From positions 1,240,001-1,304,000 of the forward strand of contig NZ_JABBGB010000003.1 in the NCBI RefSeq assembly GCF_012927185.1: a DNA stretch of 64,000 nt, written 5' to 3'. Shown here one piece after another: positions 46,341 to 55,027 of this stretch. The notes below the pieces were generated by a model. It ran no database searches, had not been told where the DNA came from, and saw nothing but the letters and a program-made list of their open reading frames with translations. A program made the position numbers and the translations under genes. Position 1 is the first letter of the stretch, and every line of letters starts with the position of its first letter. This stretch comes from Pseudoflavitalea sp. G-6-1-2. GTDB taxonomy: Bacteria; Bacteroidota; Bacteroidia; Chitinophagales; Chitinophagaceae.

Positions 46341-47404
46341 TGAATTTTCTACAAGCGATCTTTCACCGACCTTTCTTCATCCGTCTGATGCACTGGGAAT
46401 ACTGGAGCCAGAATGCTGTATATATCTGGATCTATCCCATTTGGTTATTGCTGAGTATCCGTGCGCGATCGCTGTTCTTTTTTGCTGCGGCCAATCCACG
46501 CATCACCAATGGAGGATTCCTCAACGAAAGCAAGAAAGATATCGTTCCGCTGATACCCGAAGCGCTTCATCCACGAACCGCTTTTTTTGAATTGCCTGCC
46601 AATGGAGACATCGTGCTGGCTGAGCTGCAAAAACATAATCTGCAGTTTCCGCTGATCGGCAAACCCAATATCGGCGGGCGCGGACGCGGCGTAAAAGTGC
46701 TGCCCGATGAAGCCGCTGTGCGCGCGTATGTAAGCAAAGCCTATCTCGATTTTCACATACAGGAGTTTGTGCCTTACAAAAAAGAAGCGGGCATATTTTA
46801 TTGCCGTTATCCCGGTGAAACCCGTGGACGTGTAACCGGTATAGTGGAGAAAGAATTCATGTCGGTTACTGGTGATGGAAAGCATACCATCCGACAGTTG
46901 CTGCAACAAAACTCCCGCGCATTGATGTATCTCGAAAGTTTCTCCAACATGCACGGTGCGCGGCTCGATCTGATACTGCCCAAAGGGGAGACGATGGTGG
47001 TCTCGCCATTCGGCAATCACGCGCGGGGCGCAAAATTCCTCGATGTCAGCGATAAAGCAGACGAGACTTTTAACGAGATGATCGATACCATCTGCCAGCA
47101 GATTCCCGACTTCTACTACGGCCGGCTCGATATTCGATACCGCAGCTGGGAAGAACTCAAAGCGGGCAAGCATTTTTCCATTATTGAAGTGAATGGGGCA
47201 GGAGCGGAGCCCACGCATATCTACGATCCGAAACATTCCCTTTTCTTTGCATGGAAGGAGATTGTGCGGCACTGGATCATACTTAACAGAATCAGCCGTG
47301 CAAACAGAAAGCGTGGCCATCCTTACCTTAGCTGGAAGGCAGGTGTGGAAATGATGAAGCTCGATAAGATCATTTCAGCGAAGCTCGCCGCCATGTCGGA
47401 ATAG
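46340..47404 (+). CDS. ATP-grasp ligase-like protein
   Basis: A 354-residue protein. After a hydrophobic N-terminal region (about residues 25-50) the ATP-grasp fold is recognisable: FPLIGKPNIGGRGRGVKVL with the glycine-rich ATP-binding loop, FHIQEFVPYKKEAGIFYCRY, and the metal-binding DIRYRSWEEL ... FSIIEVNGAGAEPTHIYDP region. These enzymes join carboxylates to amines or thiols through acyl phosphates; D-Ala-D-Ala ligase-like chemistry is a possible model. The substrate is unknown. Confidence 0.88.
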   Translation: MNFLQAIFHRPFFIRLMHWEYWSQNAVYIWIYPIWLLLSIRARSLFFFAAANPRITNGGFLNESKKDIVPLIPEALHPRTAFFELPANGDIVLAELQKHNLQFPLIGKPNIGGRGRGVKVLPDEAAVRAYVSKAYLDFHIQEFVPYKKEAGIFYCRYPGETRGRVTGIVEKEFMSVTGDGKHTIRQLLQQNSRALMYLESFSNMHGARLDLILPKGETMVVSPFGNHARGAKFLDVSDKADETFNEMIDTICQQIPDFYYGRLDIRYRSWEELKAGKHFSIIEVNGAGAEPTHIYDPKHSLFFAWKEIVRHWIILNRISRANRKRGHPYLSWKAGVEMMKLDKIISAKLAAMSE

Positions 47405-47430
47405 TGCACCAATCACTCAAAAATTCATCC

Positions 47431-48108
47431 ATGCAATTACTGCGCATATTTGGTGTTGGACTATGCATCAGTTTTCTCGGCACACTTCCGCTGGGAACGC
47501 TGAATGTAGCTGCCATGCAGATAGCGGTAACGGATGGCGTTAATCCCGCACTGGGGTTTTCGCTTGGCGCATTGCTGGTGGAGATCTGTTATGTGCGGCT
47601 TTCATTGGTGGCGATGGATTGGGTGAGCAAACAAAAGAAATTGTTCCGGTTTCTGGAGTGGTTTACGTTAGTGATTATTGTTGCGCTGGCAGTATCGAGT
47701 TTTATTGCGGCGGCGCATCCGTTGGGTGAAGGAAAGAATGTGATACTCAGTAACAGCATGCCGCGATTCTTTCTGGGGATTACAATGAGTGCAGTGAATC
47801 CTGTGCAGATACCATTCTGGTTTGGATGGAGTACGGTGCTGTTTACGAAGCAGATTCTGCAGCCGAGATCGGATCATTATAACGCATACATATTGGGGAT
47901 AGGTTGCGGTACATTTATCGGAAATGCGGTATTTATTTTTGGAGGAAGGATGATGGTAAACTCGCTGAATGCGAACCAGCATGTGCTGAACTATGTGATT
48001 GGAGGCGTGTTTGCGGTTACTGCGCTGATTCAGTTCTGGAGGATGATGAGAAAGAAGAATATACCGGAGCCGATGCAGGAAATGGATAAGAGGGCAACCA
48101 CGGACTAA
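47431..48108 (+). CDS. LysE-family translocator
   Basis: A 225-residue membrane protein with about six helices. The first helix region GTLPLGTLNVAAMQIAVTDG is the LysE/RhtB hallmark (conserved PLGT/GP stretch); exporters of this superfamily move amino acids or related small solutes out of the cell. The ATG at 47431 begins directly before the first helix. A GTG at 47404, overlapping the stop of the ATP-grasp gene, would add nine residues and is an alternative. It is the last gene of the cassette. Confidence 0.85.
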   Translation: MQLLRIFGVGLCISFLGTLPLGTLNVAAMQIAVTDGVNPALGFSLGALLVEICYVRLSLVAMDWVSKQKKLFRFLEWFTLVIIVALAVSSFIAAAHPLGEGKNVILSNSMPRFFLGITMSAVNPVQIPFWFGWSTVLFTKQILQPRSDHYNAYILGIGCGTFIGNAVFIFGGRMMVNSLNANQHVLNYVIGGVFAVTALIQFWRMMRKKNIPEPMQEMDKRATTD

Positions 48109-48159
48109 GCTCGGACAGACCAGGGAACAACCACGGATGGACCACGGAACAACCACGGA
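48096..48159. repeat. Four copies of a 9-bp (A/G)ACCACGGA motif
   Basis: The motif occurs at 48096-48104, 48129-48137, 48140-48148 and 48151-48159. The first copy lies in the last codons of the LysE gene, the others between it and the terminator. Function unknown; slippage is the simplest origin. Confidence 0.7.
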
Positions 48160-48182
48160 AAAATCATTGCAACTCATAACTA

Positions 48183-48214
48183 AAAGCCCCGGCTGGATTA
48201 CCAGTCGGGGCTTT
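48183..48214. terminator. Bidirectional terminator between LysE and Fe-S genes
   Basis: A 14-bp stem AAAGCCCCGGCTGG/CCAGTCGGGGCTTT (one G-T pair) with a 4-nt loop lies between two convergent genes and ends in CTTT on one side and TTTT on the other. Confidence 0.88.
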
Positions 48215-48235
48215 GTATTGAATATCTTTTGAAGT

Positions 48236-49564
48236 TTAAGATTGCTGAGAAAGCGTTTCCGTCCATTTATCGCGGTCGTCCGGACTGAACTTCCAGGGCG
48301 CAAAGTTATTCTCGATATTGCTGAACATCACATTCCATTCCTGCGGTGCATTGCTCTCATCCATGATGAGGTAGCGGCGCAGTTGCAGGATTATTTCCAG
48401 CGGGCTGATGCTCACCGGACATTCCTGAACACAGGCATTGCAGCTGGTGCAGGCGCGGAGCGCTTCCTCTGAAATGTAATCGTGGAGCAGTGATTTGTTA
48501 TCGTCTACAAAGCTGCCGTTCTTATCGATATTGCGGCCTACCTCTTCGGCGCGGTCGCGGGTGTCCATCATTATTTTGCGGGGAGAGAGCACTTTGCCGG
48601 TCTGTGTAGCCGGACAAGCAGCGCTGCATCGTCCACATTCCGTACAGCTGTACGCATCCATGAGATTGCGCCAGCTCAGATCCATTACATCTTTTGCACC
48701 GAATTTATCGGGAGCTACTGCATTGGCCGGAGCCAGTTCGGGCTGCATGGCATACAGTACTTCGTTCTGGATAGATTCCATATTGTGCATCTTGCCCATT
48801 GGTTCCAATCGCGCGTAGTACGCGTTAGGAAATGCAAGAATGATGTGCAGGTGTTTGGAATATGGCAGGTAATTGAGAAATGCCAGTACACCGATGATGT
48901 GCAACCACCAGCATCCGCGTTCAACAGCCACCAGCGCTTCATTGCTCATTCCGTTGAGCAGAGGTTGCAGGTGTTGTGAGATCACAAAATTGCCGGTGAG
49001 GTGTTCGCCGAAATGTCCGTATCTACGCTGCTGTAGCAAAGTGTCTGAAGCATTGAGGAAGAGGAACAGCAGCATCAGTACAATCTCCGTAATGAGAATG
49101 TAATTGGCATCGCTGCGTGGCCATCCATCGAGATCGCGGCTGATGAATCTTTTCAGTTTAATGATATTCCTGCGGATGAGGAATATGGCGCAACCGAGGG
49201 TAACGCCAACGGCCAGTATCTCGAATGAATTGATGAGAAAAGAGTAGAAGCCTCCTAAAAATCCTGCGAAGAGGCGATGCGTTCCGAATATGCCATCCAG
49301 AATAATCTCCAGCATCTCGATATTGATGATGATGAAACCGGCATACACGATAAAGTGCAGTACAGCCACCAGCGGGTTGCGGAACATTTTCTTCTGACCC
49401 AGTGCAAGCAGCACCAGATTGCGCCAACGGGCAGACGGATTGTCCGAAAAATCTTCATCCTTGCCCAACAGGATATTCCGGCGGATCTTCAAGATATTTT
49501 TTGTGAAAAACCAGATGGCAAAACCGGCGGCTATCACAAAAAGTATTTGCTGGAGATATTGCAT
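48236..49564 (-). CDS. Membrane-bound 4Fe-4S dicluster oxidoreductase
   Basis: The 442-residue product combines an N-terminal membrane part (about residues 1-260, five to six helices, nitrate reductase gamma/DsrM-like) with a C-terminal ferredoxin-type domain. Two 4Fe-4S motifs are visible: CTECGRCSAACPATQTG and CTSCNACVQECPVSISP (about 310-400). It should pass electrons between the quinone pool and a soluble Fe-S partner, most likely the CCG protein at 44154-44933. Donor and acceptor are unknown. Confidence 0.9.
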   Translation of the reverse strand: MQYLQQILFVIAAGFAIWFFTKNILKIRRNILLGKDEDFSDNPSARWRNLVLLALGQKKMFRNPLVAVLHFIVYAGFIIINIEMLEIILDGIFGTHRLFAGFLGGFYSFLINSFEILAVGVTLGCAIFLIRRNIIKLKRFISRDLDGWPRSDANYILITEIVLMLLFLFLNASDTLLQQRRYGHFGEHLTGNFVISQHLQPLLNGMSNEALVAVERGCWWLHIIGVLAFLNYLPYSKHLHIILAFPNAYYARLEPMGKMHNMESIQNEVLYAMQPELAPANAVAPDKFGAKDVMDLSWRNLMDAYSCTECGRCSAACPATQTGKVLSPRKIMMDTRDRAEEVGRNIDKNGSFVDDNKSLLHDYISEEALRACTSCNACVQECPVSISPLEIILQLRRYLIMDESNAPQEWNVMFSNIENNFAPWKFSPDDRDKWTETLSQQS

Positions 49565-49614
49565 GAAATATAATGGTTATTAGCCGCTAAGATACAAGTT
49601 TTCAGTTTTGTTAC

Positions 49615-49622
49615 TAGATTTG
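49615..49622 (+). promoter_or_regulatory. Bacteroidota -7 element upstream of the PyrR-like gene
   Basis: TAGATTTG is a full match to TAnnTTTG, 12 bp before the ATG at 49635. I found no clear -33 element. Confidence 0.4.
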
Positions 49623-49634
49623 AAAAAAAATCAG

Positions 49635-50129
49635 ATGCCAAGGAAGTATATACTGGACCAGGACACTGCGAAAAAGAAACTGCAACGCATGGCCTATGAG
49701 ATTGTGGAGAATAACCTGGATGCTCCGAAGATCATCCTGGCCGGTATTCGTGAGAATGGGAGCGTGATTGCCACCATCATGCAGCAGCTGCTGCAACAGA
49801 TTGTTGAAATACCTGTTGAATTACTGCATATTTCCCTCGATAAAAAGAATCCCGGAGAAGTGGTGCTGAGTGCACAGCCCGATTTCAATGGTCAGGTGAT
49901 CATCATTATCGATGATGTGGCCAATTCCGGAAAGACCATGCTGTATGCGATGCAGCCTTTCCTTTCCTATCATCCCAAGAAAATGCAGACGCTGGCCCTG
50001 GTGGAGCGTACACATAAGACCTTTCCGGTGAATACAGATTATGTGGGATTGTCGGTGGCGACCACATTGCTGGAGCATATTTATGTGGAGACGGATGGAA
50101 AGGTGGTAACGGGCGCTTATCTGGAGTAA
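49635..50129 (+). CDS. PyrR-like phosphoribosyltransferase
   Basis: The 164-residue product has the type I PRTase fold. The PRPP-binding motif is VIIIIDDVANSGKTM, and GIRENGSVIA forms the pyrophosphate-loop region. It resembles PyrR/Upp-like bifunctional proteins, but Bacteroidota relatives are not proven pyrimidine attenuators, so substrate and role are open. The ATG at 49635 is preferred over a TTG nine codons upstream that overlaps the -7 element. It converges with the next gene with a 1-bp gap and no terminator between them. Confidence 0.85.
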   Translation: MPRKYILDQDTAKKKLQRMAYEIVENNLDAPKIILAGIRENGSVIATIMQQLLQQIVEIPVELLHISLDKKNPGEVVLSAQPDFNGQVIIIIDDVANSGKTMLYAMQPFLSYHPKKMQTLALVERTHKTFPVNTDYVGLSVATTLLEHIYVETDGKVVTGAYLE

Positions 50130-50130
50130 G

Positions 50131-51243
50131 TCACTTTACTGTTTCCAGAAAAAATGCTGCAACTCCTTCCGCTATTGCTGCCGGTCTGCATCCTGTGAGA
50201 TTGGTAAGCAATATCACCGTGAGGTCTTCTTTCGGATAATAATTCACTACAGCCCGCCCGCCTCCAAGCGCTGATACATACGGATGCTTCTCCTGATCGA
50301 GCACCGACCAGCCCATGGCATATCCGGTATAATTATCTCCGAATCCCTTTGTTTTTCCGTTGTTGAGTTTTACAGGTGTCCATAAAGTTTGGAGGCTTCC
50401 TTGTTTTTTGAGGAATGTACCGTTTTTTAGTGCGTGCATCCAGTTTGCCAGTTCTTCTGAAGTGCTGAATACGCCTGCATCTGCGCGTGCCATATGCGGG
50501 AAGATCTCGTAGCAGGTGAGCCATTTGTTTCCTTTTTCCAATTCTCCTGTGGCAGGGTTGCGGGAGTAGAAACTATAGGTAGGTCCTTTGTCTTTGATGG
50601 CTTCGTTGGAGTTGGCATAGAAAGTTGATTTCATGCCGGCTGGTACAAATTGCTGTTGTGTGATCCAGTCTTCATAATTCATCCCGCTATATTTTTCAAT
50701 CAGTTTTTGAATCAGCACATAATTGGTGGTGATGTAATTGAATGTTTCGCCGGGTTTCGCAAGAAGCGGTTGTCGCTGAACGAGCGCCCAGGCTGTGTCT
50801 GGTCCCTTGCCTCCAATGAGTTCTTCGGTGATGTCGTCTTCAATATTGGGTAAGCCCGATTGATGGGAGAGGAGTTGCAGAATAGTTACCTGGTGCCAGC
50901 TTTGCGGAAGATTAGGTAAGTGTTTGCCAACGGCATCGTTCAGTTGCAGCTTGCCTGCTTCTGCGAGCTGCATGATGGCTACACCTGCAAATATCTTGGA
51001 TGTGGAGTTGATAGAAAAAATGGTATTGCTTTTTACCGGCGACTGAAAGGAAATTTCTGCAAGCCCTTTGTTAGTGGAGTAAATGGTTTTATCACCATGC
51101 ATCACCAGTACCTGTAATCCGGGAATTTGCTTTTGCGTCATTTGTGCATCGAGGTAGGCAGATACTTTTTCAGAAGTTTGTTGAGCAGATGCGGCAATCG
51201 AAGCAGCAAACAGCCAGAGGCAGATGGCAATGGATTTTTTCAT
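50131..51243 (-). CDS. Serine hydrolase, class C beta-lactamase/PBP fold
   Basis: A 370-residue exported protein with a signal peptide (about residues 1-20, ending SIAASAQ). The catalytic motif SxxK is STSK (S80 to K83), inside FSINSTSKIFAGVAIMQL. The tyrosine motif appears as YITTNY, where Asn of the usual YxN is Thr. A GGG stretch (ALGGGRAVVNYY) stands where KTG/HxG is expected. Such enzymes include D-aminopeptidases, esterases and beta-lactamases; true beta-lactamase action is not implied. Confidence 0.9.
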   Translation of the reverse strand: MKKSIAICLWLFAASIAASAQQTSEKVSAYLDAQMTQKQIPGLQVLVMHGDKTIYSTNKGLAEISFQSPVKSNTIFSINSTSKIFAGVAIMQLAEAGKLQLNDAVGKHLPNLPQSWHQVTILQLLSHQSGLPNIEDDITEELIGGKGPDTAWALVQRQPLLAKPGETFNYITTNYVLIQKLIEKYSGMNYEDWITQQQFVPAGMKSTFYANSNEAIKDKGPTYSFYSRNPATGELEKGNKWLTCYEIFPHMARADAGVFSTSEELANWMHALKNGTFLKKQGSLQTLWTPVKLNNGKTKGFGDNYTGYAMGWSVLDQEKHPYVSALGGGRAVVNYYPKEDLTVILLTNLTGCRPAAIAEGVAAFFLETVK

Positions 51244-51316
51244 GAAAGGAAGTTAATCAATTGCTGTGAGCACAAGAGTCTGCTGAAATGGAATTTAAGC
51301 CGTTGATGTAATCAGG

Positions 51317-52153
51317 CTAGTTAACAGGTTTTATCGGAGGTGGTTCAATGCCGCGTATACGCATAATTTCACGGACCTTCCTTTTCCAGCTGCTTCGGGC
51401 AGTTCTCCAATCTTTAAGAGAAGACATTATGGATATTCTGTCGTTGGAATGTGAGGGGCGGAGCGGTAGCACATTGTAATCGATGTTATCGAATTCCAAT
51501 AATGCACCTAGGTTCTCGATTGGGTTTGTTTCGTGATCCAAATCGAAGAGGCATCTGTGTTCCGGGAGATTATATCTTGTTCTTTTTTCTTCCAGCGCAT
51601 TCAGCAAATAGTCTAAATTGATTTCATCAGTAATGAAATCGAGATCATAAATATCTTTGTTAGCCTTTCTGTTACTGGCACTCATCAACTTGAACAAACC
51701 AATATCGAGTTTCGAAACTAATCTGATATTCTGAAACTCTTCAAAAGGCTGAATGGTTTTCATGTTTTGAAGCACTTCCACTTTTACTACTTCATCAGTT
51801 GTTTTTATAAATGCTCTGAGAAAGCAAAACTGATCTCCCAGATCTGTATTGATGACTTCACAATACATTACTGCATCCTTAAAATGTGCTTTGAGGCTTT
51901 CTTCCATTTGCTTCATGCCAGAAATTCCTACAATCTCTGAACTGATTAAATCTATATCCTCAGATACGCGGTGATTATAAAGAAGTGCAAGATTTGTCCC
52001 TCCTGCAAGTGCAAAATTGGCAAATGCAGGTAACGATTGGATTTCAATAATCAAGGATTGAAGATCTTTGCTTACAGCTTCCAAAATCAAGGAATTTAGA
52101 GAGAAAATCTGTGAAAAACCGGGATGGAATATCGCTTTGAAACCAATTCGCAT
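51317..52153 (-). CDS. AbiEii-type nucleotidyltransferase toxin
   Basis: The 278-residue product belongs to the AbiEii/AbiGii (MNT fold) family. Residues 50-68 read AGGTNLALLYNHRVSEDID: the GGT loop and the D66/D68 metal-binding pair are intact, so it may be active. AbiEii-type proteins are toxins that transfer nucleotides, blocking growth, and serve phage defence or plasmid maintenance. The start overlaps the upstream gene by 58 bp, which points to coupled expression with that antitoxin candidate. Confidence 0.85.
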   Translation of the reverse strand: MRIGFKAIFHPGFSQIFSLNSLILEAVSKDLQSLIIEIQSLPAFANFALAGGTNLALLYNHRVSEDIDLISSEIVGISGMKQMEESLKAHFKDAVMYCEVINTDLGDQFCFLRAFIKTTDEVVKVEVLQNMKTIQPFEEFQNIRLVSKLDIGLFKLMSASNRKANKDIYDLDFITDEINLDYLLNALEEKRTRYNLPEHRCLFDLDHETNPIENLGALLEFDNIDYNVLPLRPSHSNDRISIMSSLKDWRTARSSWKRKVREIMRIRGIEPPPIKPVN

Positions 52154-52380
52154 ACCTCATTACTGATTCGTTCTTTTGTAGCTTTCAAGACCGTAATAAT
52201 TTGATCGGAGCTATAAAAGTTTTCGAGTTTTGAAATATCCTTATCGAAGCTGGACTGATTGGTCATGTAAAGTGCCCTTGGAATTATCAGGTCCTGATCC
52301 TTTTCGGCATCGAGTTGTTGATAATCCATATCCCAAAAAAGAAACTTTGGAAAGATGGAGGATATGCTGGGCTTATTCAT
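52096..52380 (-). CDS. Putative antitoxin (DUF6922-like) of the AbiEii pair
   Basis: A 94-residue protein starting MNKPSISSIFPKFLFWDMDY. The FLFWDMDY ... DQDLIIPRALY pattern matches short proteins (DUF6922-like) that commonly precede AbiEii toxins in Bacteroidota. It likely neutralises the toxin and may repress its own promoter. The ATG at 52378-52380 lies right after two perfect inverted repeats, so I prefer it to an in-frame start 23 codons upstream, which would run through them. Confidence 0.75.
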   Translation of the reverse strand: MNKPSISSIFPKFLFWDMDYQQLDAEKDQDLIIPRALYMTNQSSFDKDISKLENFYSSDQIITVLKATKERISNEVCELVSKRYSIPVFHRFSL

Positions 52381-52396
52381 AATGTTGAAGTTACTT

Positions 52397-52422
52397 CTTT
52401 TGACAAATTTTTTTGTCAAAAG
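52397..52422 (-). promoter_or_regulatory. Inverted repeat 1, candidate operator of the AbiE-like pair
   Basis: A perfect 11-bp inverted repeat CTTTTGACAAA/TTTGTCAAAAG with a TTTT loop lies 17 bp before the antitoxin start. It may be an operator for autorepression; a weak terminator role is also possible. Confidence 0.5.
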
Positions 52423-52440
52423 TTGCCAAAAAATTGGCAA
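52423..52440 (-). promoter_or_regulatory. Inverted repeat 2, candidate operator of the AbiE-like pair
   Basis: A perfect 7-bp inverted repeat TTGCCAA/TTGGCAA with a 4-nt loop follows repeat 1 directly and touches the argS terminator stem. Two adjoining repeats before an antitoxin gene fit cooperative operator binding. Confidence 0.45.
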
Positions 52441-52462
52441 AGGCCTCATTTAGAGGCCTTTG
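52438..52462 (-). terminator. Terminator after argS
   Basis: A perfect 10-bp stem CAAAGGCCTC/GAGGCCTTTG with a 5-nt loop is followed on the minus strand by CCAATTTTTT. It ends the argS transcript just before the AbiE-like genes. Confidence 0.8.
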
Positions 52463-52496
52463 AAAAAGATTAAACAAGTATCTGAATTGGAGTTAA

Positions 52497-54398
52497 TTAC
52501 ATTCTCTCGGGAACTCGGATCCCTAACAGTTTCATTCCGTTCTTAATAATCCTTGCTGTAATTACCGCAAGTTTCATTCGCAGAAGTTTTTGATCCATTG
52601 ATTCTGCATGTAAAATGTTGTGTTCTGCAAGGAAAGAGTTGAAGGTTTGAGCTAATCTAAAAACATAGCTGGCAATAACCGATGGATTATGTTCAATTCC
52701 TGCTTGATTAATAATCGAGGGGAATTGTTCTGCAAGTACAATAATCTCTTTTTCTTTAGGGAACAATTCCACGTTATTATTAACCTCTTCACTAAACGTA
52801 TAACTTTCCGAATATTCTATCTTTTTTAGAATTGAATTGATCCGCGCATGCGTGTACTGAATAAACGGACCCGTGAATCCCTGAAACTCTATCGACTCAT
52901 TCGGATCGAACAACATCTTCTTTTTCGGATCTACACGAAGCAAAAAGAACTTCAGTGCACCGATACCCAGAATATCATACAGATCGGCCAGTTCAGCAGG
53001 AGAGAAGTCCTTCACTTTTCCGAGCTCCTCTGTTTTTGCTGCGGCGATTTTGATCATTTCATCCACGAGATCATCGGCATCCACTACAGTGCCTTCGCGT
53101 GATTTCATCTTTCCGCTTGGCAGTTCAACCATGCCATAGCTGAGGTGATAGATGCCGTCTGCGGAAGCCAGTCCGAGTTTCTGTGCAATCAGCTTGAGTA
53201 CTTTGAAGTGGTAGTTCTGTTCGTCGCCCACCACGTAAATGCTCTGATCGCTTTTGTATTCTTCGGATCTCTGAACAGCGAGGCCAATATCCTGCGTGAT
53301 GTATACCGATGTGCCATCTTTTCTTCTCACGATCTTTTCGTCGAGGCCATCGGCTGTAAGATCGATCCATACACTGCCATCTTCTTTCGCATAGAACACG
53401 CCTTTCGCAAGGCCCTGTTCTACGAGGTCTTTACCAAGCAGATAAGTATTGCTTTCGTAGTATGTTTTGTCGAAGTCGGAACCGATGCGTTTGTAAGTGG
53501 CATCGAAACCTGCGTACACCCAGCTGTTCATCTGTTTCCAGAGTGCGATGGTTTCCGCATCTCCCTGTTCCCATTTGAGCAGCATCTGACGAACGGCCTT
53601 CATGGCTTCGCTGCTGTTGCGCGCGATCTCTTTCAGTTCGTCTTCCGCTTCTTTCTTTTTATCGCCGCTTAGTGTGGCGAGTTTATTGAGGATGGCCTGC
53701 GCTTTAGGCTGATCGCCGGATTCCACGTCTGTAAGATCGCCGGTAAGGATCTTTTCGAGGATGGGGGCGCTCTGCTCTTTCAGCAGGTTCTCGAACTTTA
53801 CATAATATTCACCTACGAAGTGATCACCTTTGATGCCGGTGCTTTCCGGCGTTGCGCCATTGGCGAAACGCTGCCATGCCAGCATCGATTTGCAGATATG
53901 CACACCGCGATCGTTCACGATGCAGGTTTTCACTACTTCATTGCCATTGGCTTTGGCGATCTCGGCAATGCTCCATCCGAGAAAGTTATTGCGGAGGTGC
54001 CCCAGGTGCAGGGGCTTATTGGTGTTGGGGGAGGAGTACTCCACCATTACTTTATGTGTGTTGCCTGAATGATAACCGTAGTTTGCTTTTCCGGCATTCT
54101 CGTCGAGGAATTGCAGCCAGTAAGCTTCTGCCACAGTAAGATTGAGGAATCCTTTGATCACATTGAAAGCAGTGAAAAGCTGCGGATGTTGCTGAACCAG
54201 CCGGGCTCCGAGTTCCTGTCCGAGTGCTTCCGGGCTCTTTTTCAATGGTTTCACCAGTGCGAAGAGCACAACGGTATAATCGCCCTCGAATTCCGGTTTG
54301 GTTTCGTTGACCAATACGGAAGATGCGGGAAAGTCTGTCTGATATAAAGCCTTGATCTCTATATGAACTGCTGACTGAATTGCTGCAACAATGCCCAT
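52497..54398 (-). CDS. argS: Arginyl-tRNA synthetase
   Basis: ArgS charges tRNA-Arg with arginine, a class I aminoacyl-tRNA synthetase. The 633-residue product shows the N-terminal Add-1 tRNA-binding domain, the HIGH-type motif HLGH (131-134, within PNTNKPLHLGHLRNN), a GMVELPSGKMKSREGTVV stretch that stands for KMSKS, and a C-terminal DALR anticodon-binding domain. The length and order are normal. It is divergent from the GtrA gene. Confidence 0.97.
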   Translation of the reverse strand: MGIVAAIQSAVHIEIKALYQTDFPASSVLVNETKPEFEGDYTVVLFALVKPLKKSPEALGQELGARLVQQHPQLFTAFNVIKGFLNLTVAEAYWLQFLDENAGKANYGYHSGNTHKVMVEYSSPNTNKPLHLGHLRNNFLGWSIAEIAKANGNEVVKTCIVNDRGVHICKSMLAWQRFANGATPESTGIKGDHFVGEYYVKFENLLKEQSAPILEKILTGDLTDVESGDQPKAQAILNKLATLSGDKKKEAEDELKEIARNSSEAMKAVRQMLLKWEQGDAETIALWKQMNSWVYAGFDATYKRIGSDFDKTYYESNTYLLGKDLVEQGLAKGVFYAKEDGSVWIDLTADGLDEKIVRRKDGTSVYITQDIGLAVQRSEEYKSDQSIYVVGDEQNYHFKVLKLIAQKLGLASADGIYHLSYGMVELPSGKMKSREGTVVDADDLVDEMIKIAAAKTEELGKVKDFSPAELADLYDILGIGALKFFLLRVDPKKKMLFDPNESIEFQGFTGPFIQYTHARINSILKKIEYSESYTFSEEVNNNVELFPKEKEIIVLAEQFPSIINQAGIEHNPSVIASYVFRLAQTFNSFLAEHNILHAESMDQKLLRMKLAVITARIIKNGMKLLGIRVPERM

Positions 54399-54416
54399 TT
54401 ACGCTGTTTAAGGGGG

Positions 54417-54424
54417 CAAATTTA
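54417..54424 (-). promoter_or_regulatory. -7 element upstream of argS
   Basis: The minus strand reads TAAATTTG, a full match to TAnnTTTG, 18 bp before the argS ATG. A -33 partner at normal spacing is not evident. Confidence 0.4.
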
Positions 54425-54480
54425 ATGCATTAATTAACAATAGCTAGTGGGTTGGGCATAATCCTGTGACGGCTTTCCCC

Positions 54481-54488
54481 TAAATTTG
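54481..54488 (+). promoter_or_regulatory. -7 element upstream of the GtrA-like gene
   Basis: TAAATTTG, a full match to TAnnTTTG, 20 bp before the ATG. TTG at 54452-54454 is further away (26 bp) than a typical -33 element. Confidence 0.4.
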
Positions 54489-54508
54489 CACGGCCAAATG
54501 GAATTTGA

Positions 54509-55009
54509 ATGCTGAAAGACTGGATCATACAAACCATCGACTTCTTTTATCCGCCATTCAAAAAATGGATGCCGAAGCAGACTTTTCGTTATGCGGCCTG
54601 TGGTGGTGGCAATACCCTGCTCGACATCTTCATTTATTATATCAGTTACAATTTCATACTTAATAAACAGATCGTGCACACGCCGGTGGGAGCCATCAGT
54701 CCACACGTAATGGCGATCTTCATGGCGTTTATCGTGAGCTTCCCGATGGGGTATTTTCTGAATCGTTTTGTGGTATTTCCGGGATCAACCCTCAAAGGAC
54801 GAGTGCAGTTGTTCCGGTATTTTCTGCTGGTAGTAATCTGCATCGGCCTCAATTATATCTTCATCAAACTGTTTGTGGAGCAGTGCCATATTTATCCTAC
54901 CGTGGCCAAAATCCTTACCACTGTTATTGTGGTCAGCTTCAGTTATCTCACACAAAAGCAGTTCACTTTTAAAGTGGAGCCTGCTGAGGTGAATAACGAG
55001 CAGCAGTAA
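54509..55009 (+). CDS. GtrA-family membrane protein
   Basis: A 166-residue protein with four predicted helices. The FRYAACGGGNTLLDIFIYYI start and the final FSYLTQKQFTFK match GtrA, whose relatives help move undecaprenyl-linked sugars or assist surface polysaccharide glycosylation. FPMGYFLNRFVVFPGS is the conserved loop. No glycosyltransferase lies nearby, so its pathway here is unknown. Confidence 0.9.
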   Translation: MLKDWIIQTIDFFYPPFKKWMPKQTFRYAACGGGNTLLDIFIYYISYNFILNKQIVHTPVGAISPHVMAIFMAFIVSFPMGYFLNRFVVFPGSTLKGRVQLFRYFLLVVICIGLNYIFIKLFVEQCHIYPTVAKILTTVIVVSFSYLTQKQFTFKVEPAEVNNEQQ

Positions 55010-55027
55010 TCAAATTGCAACGATACA

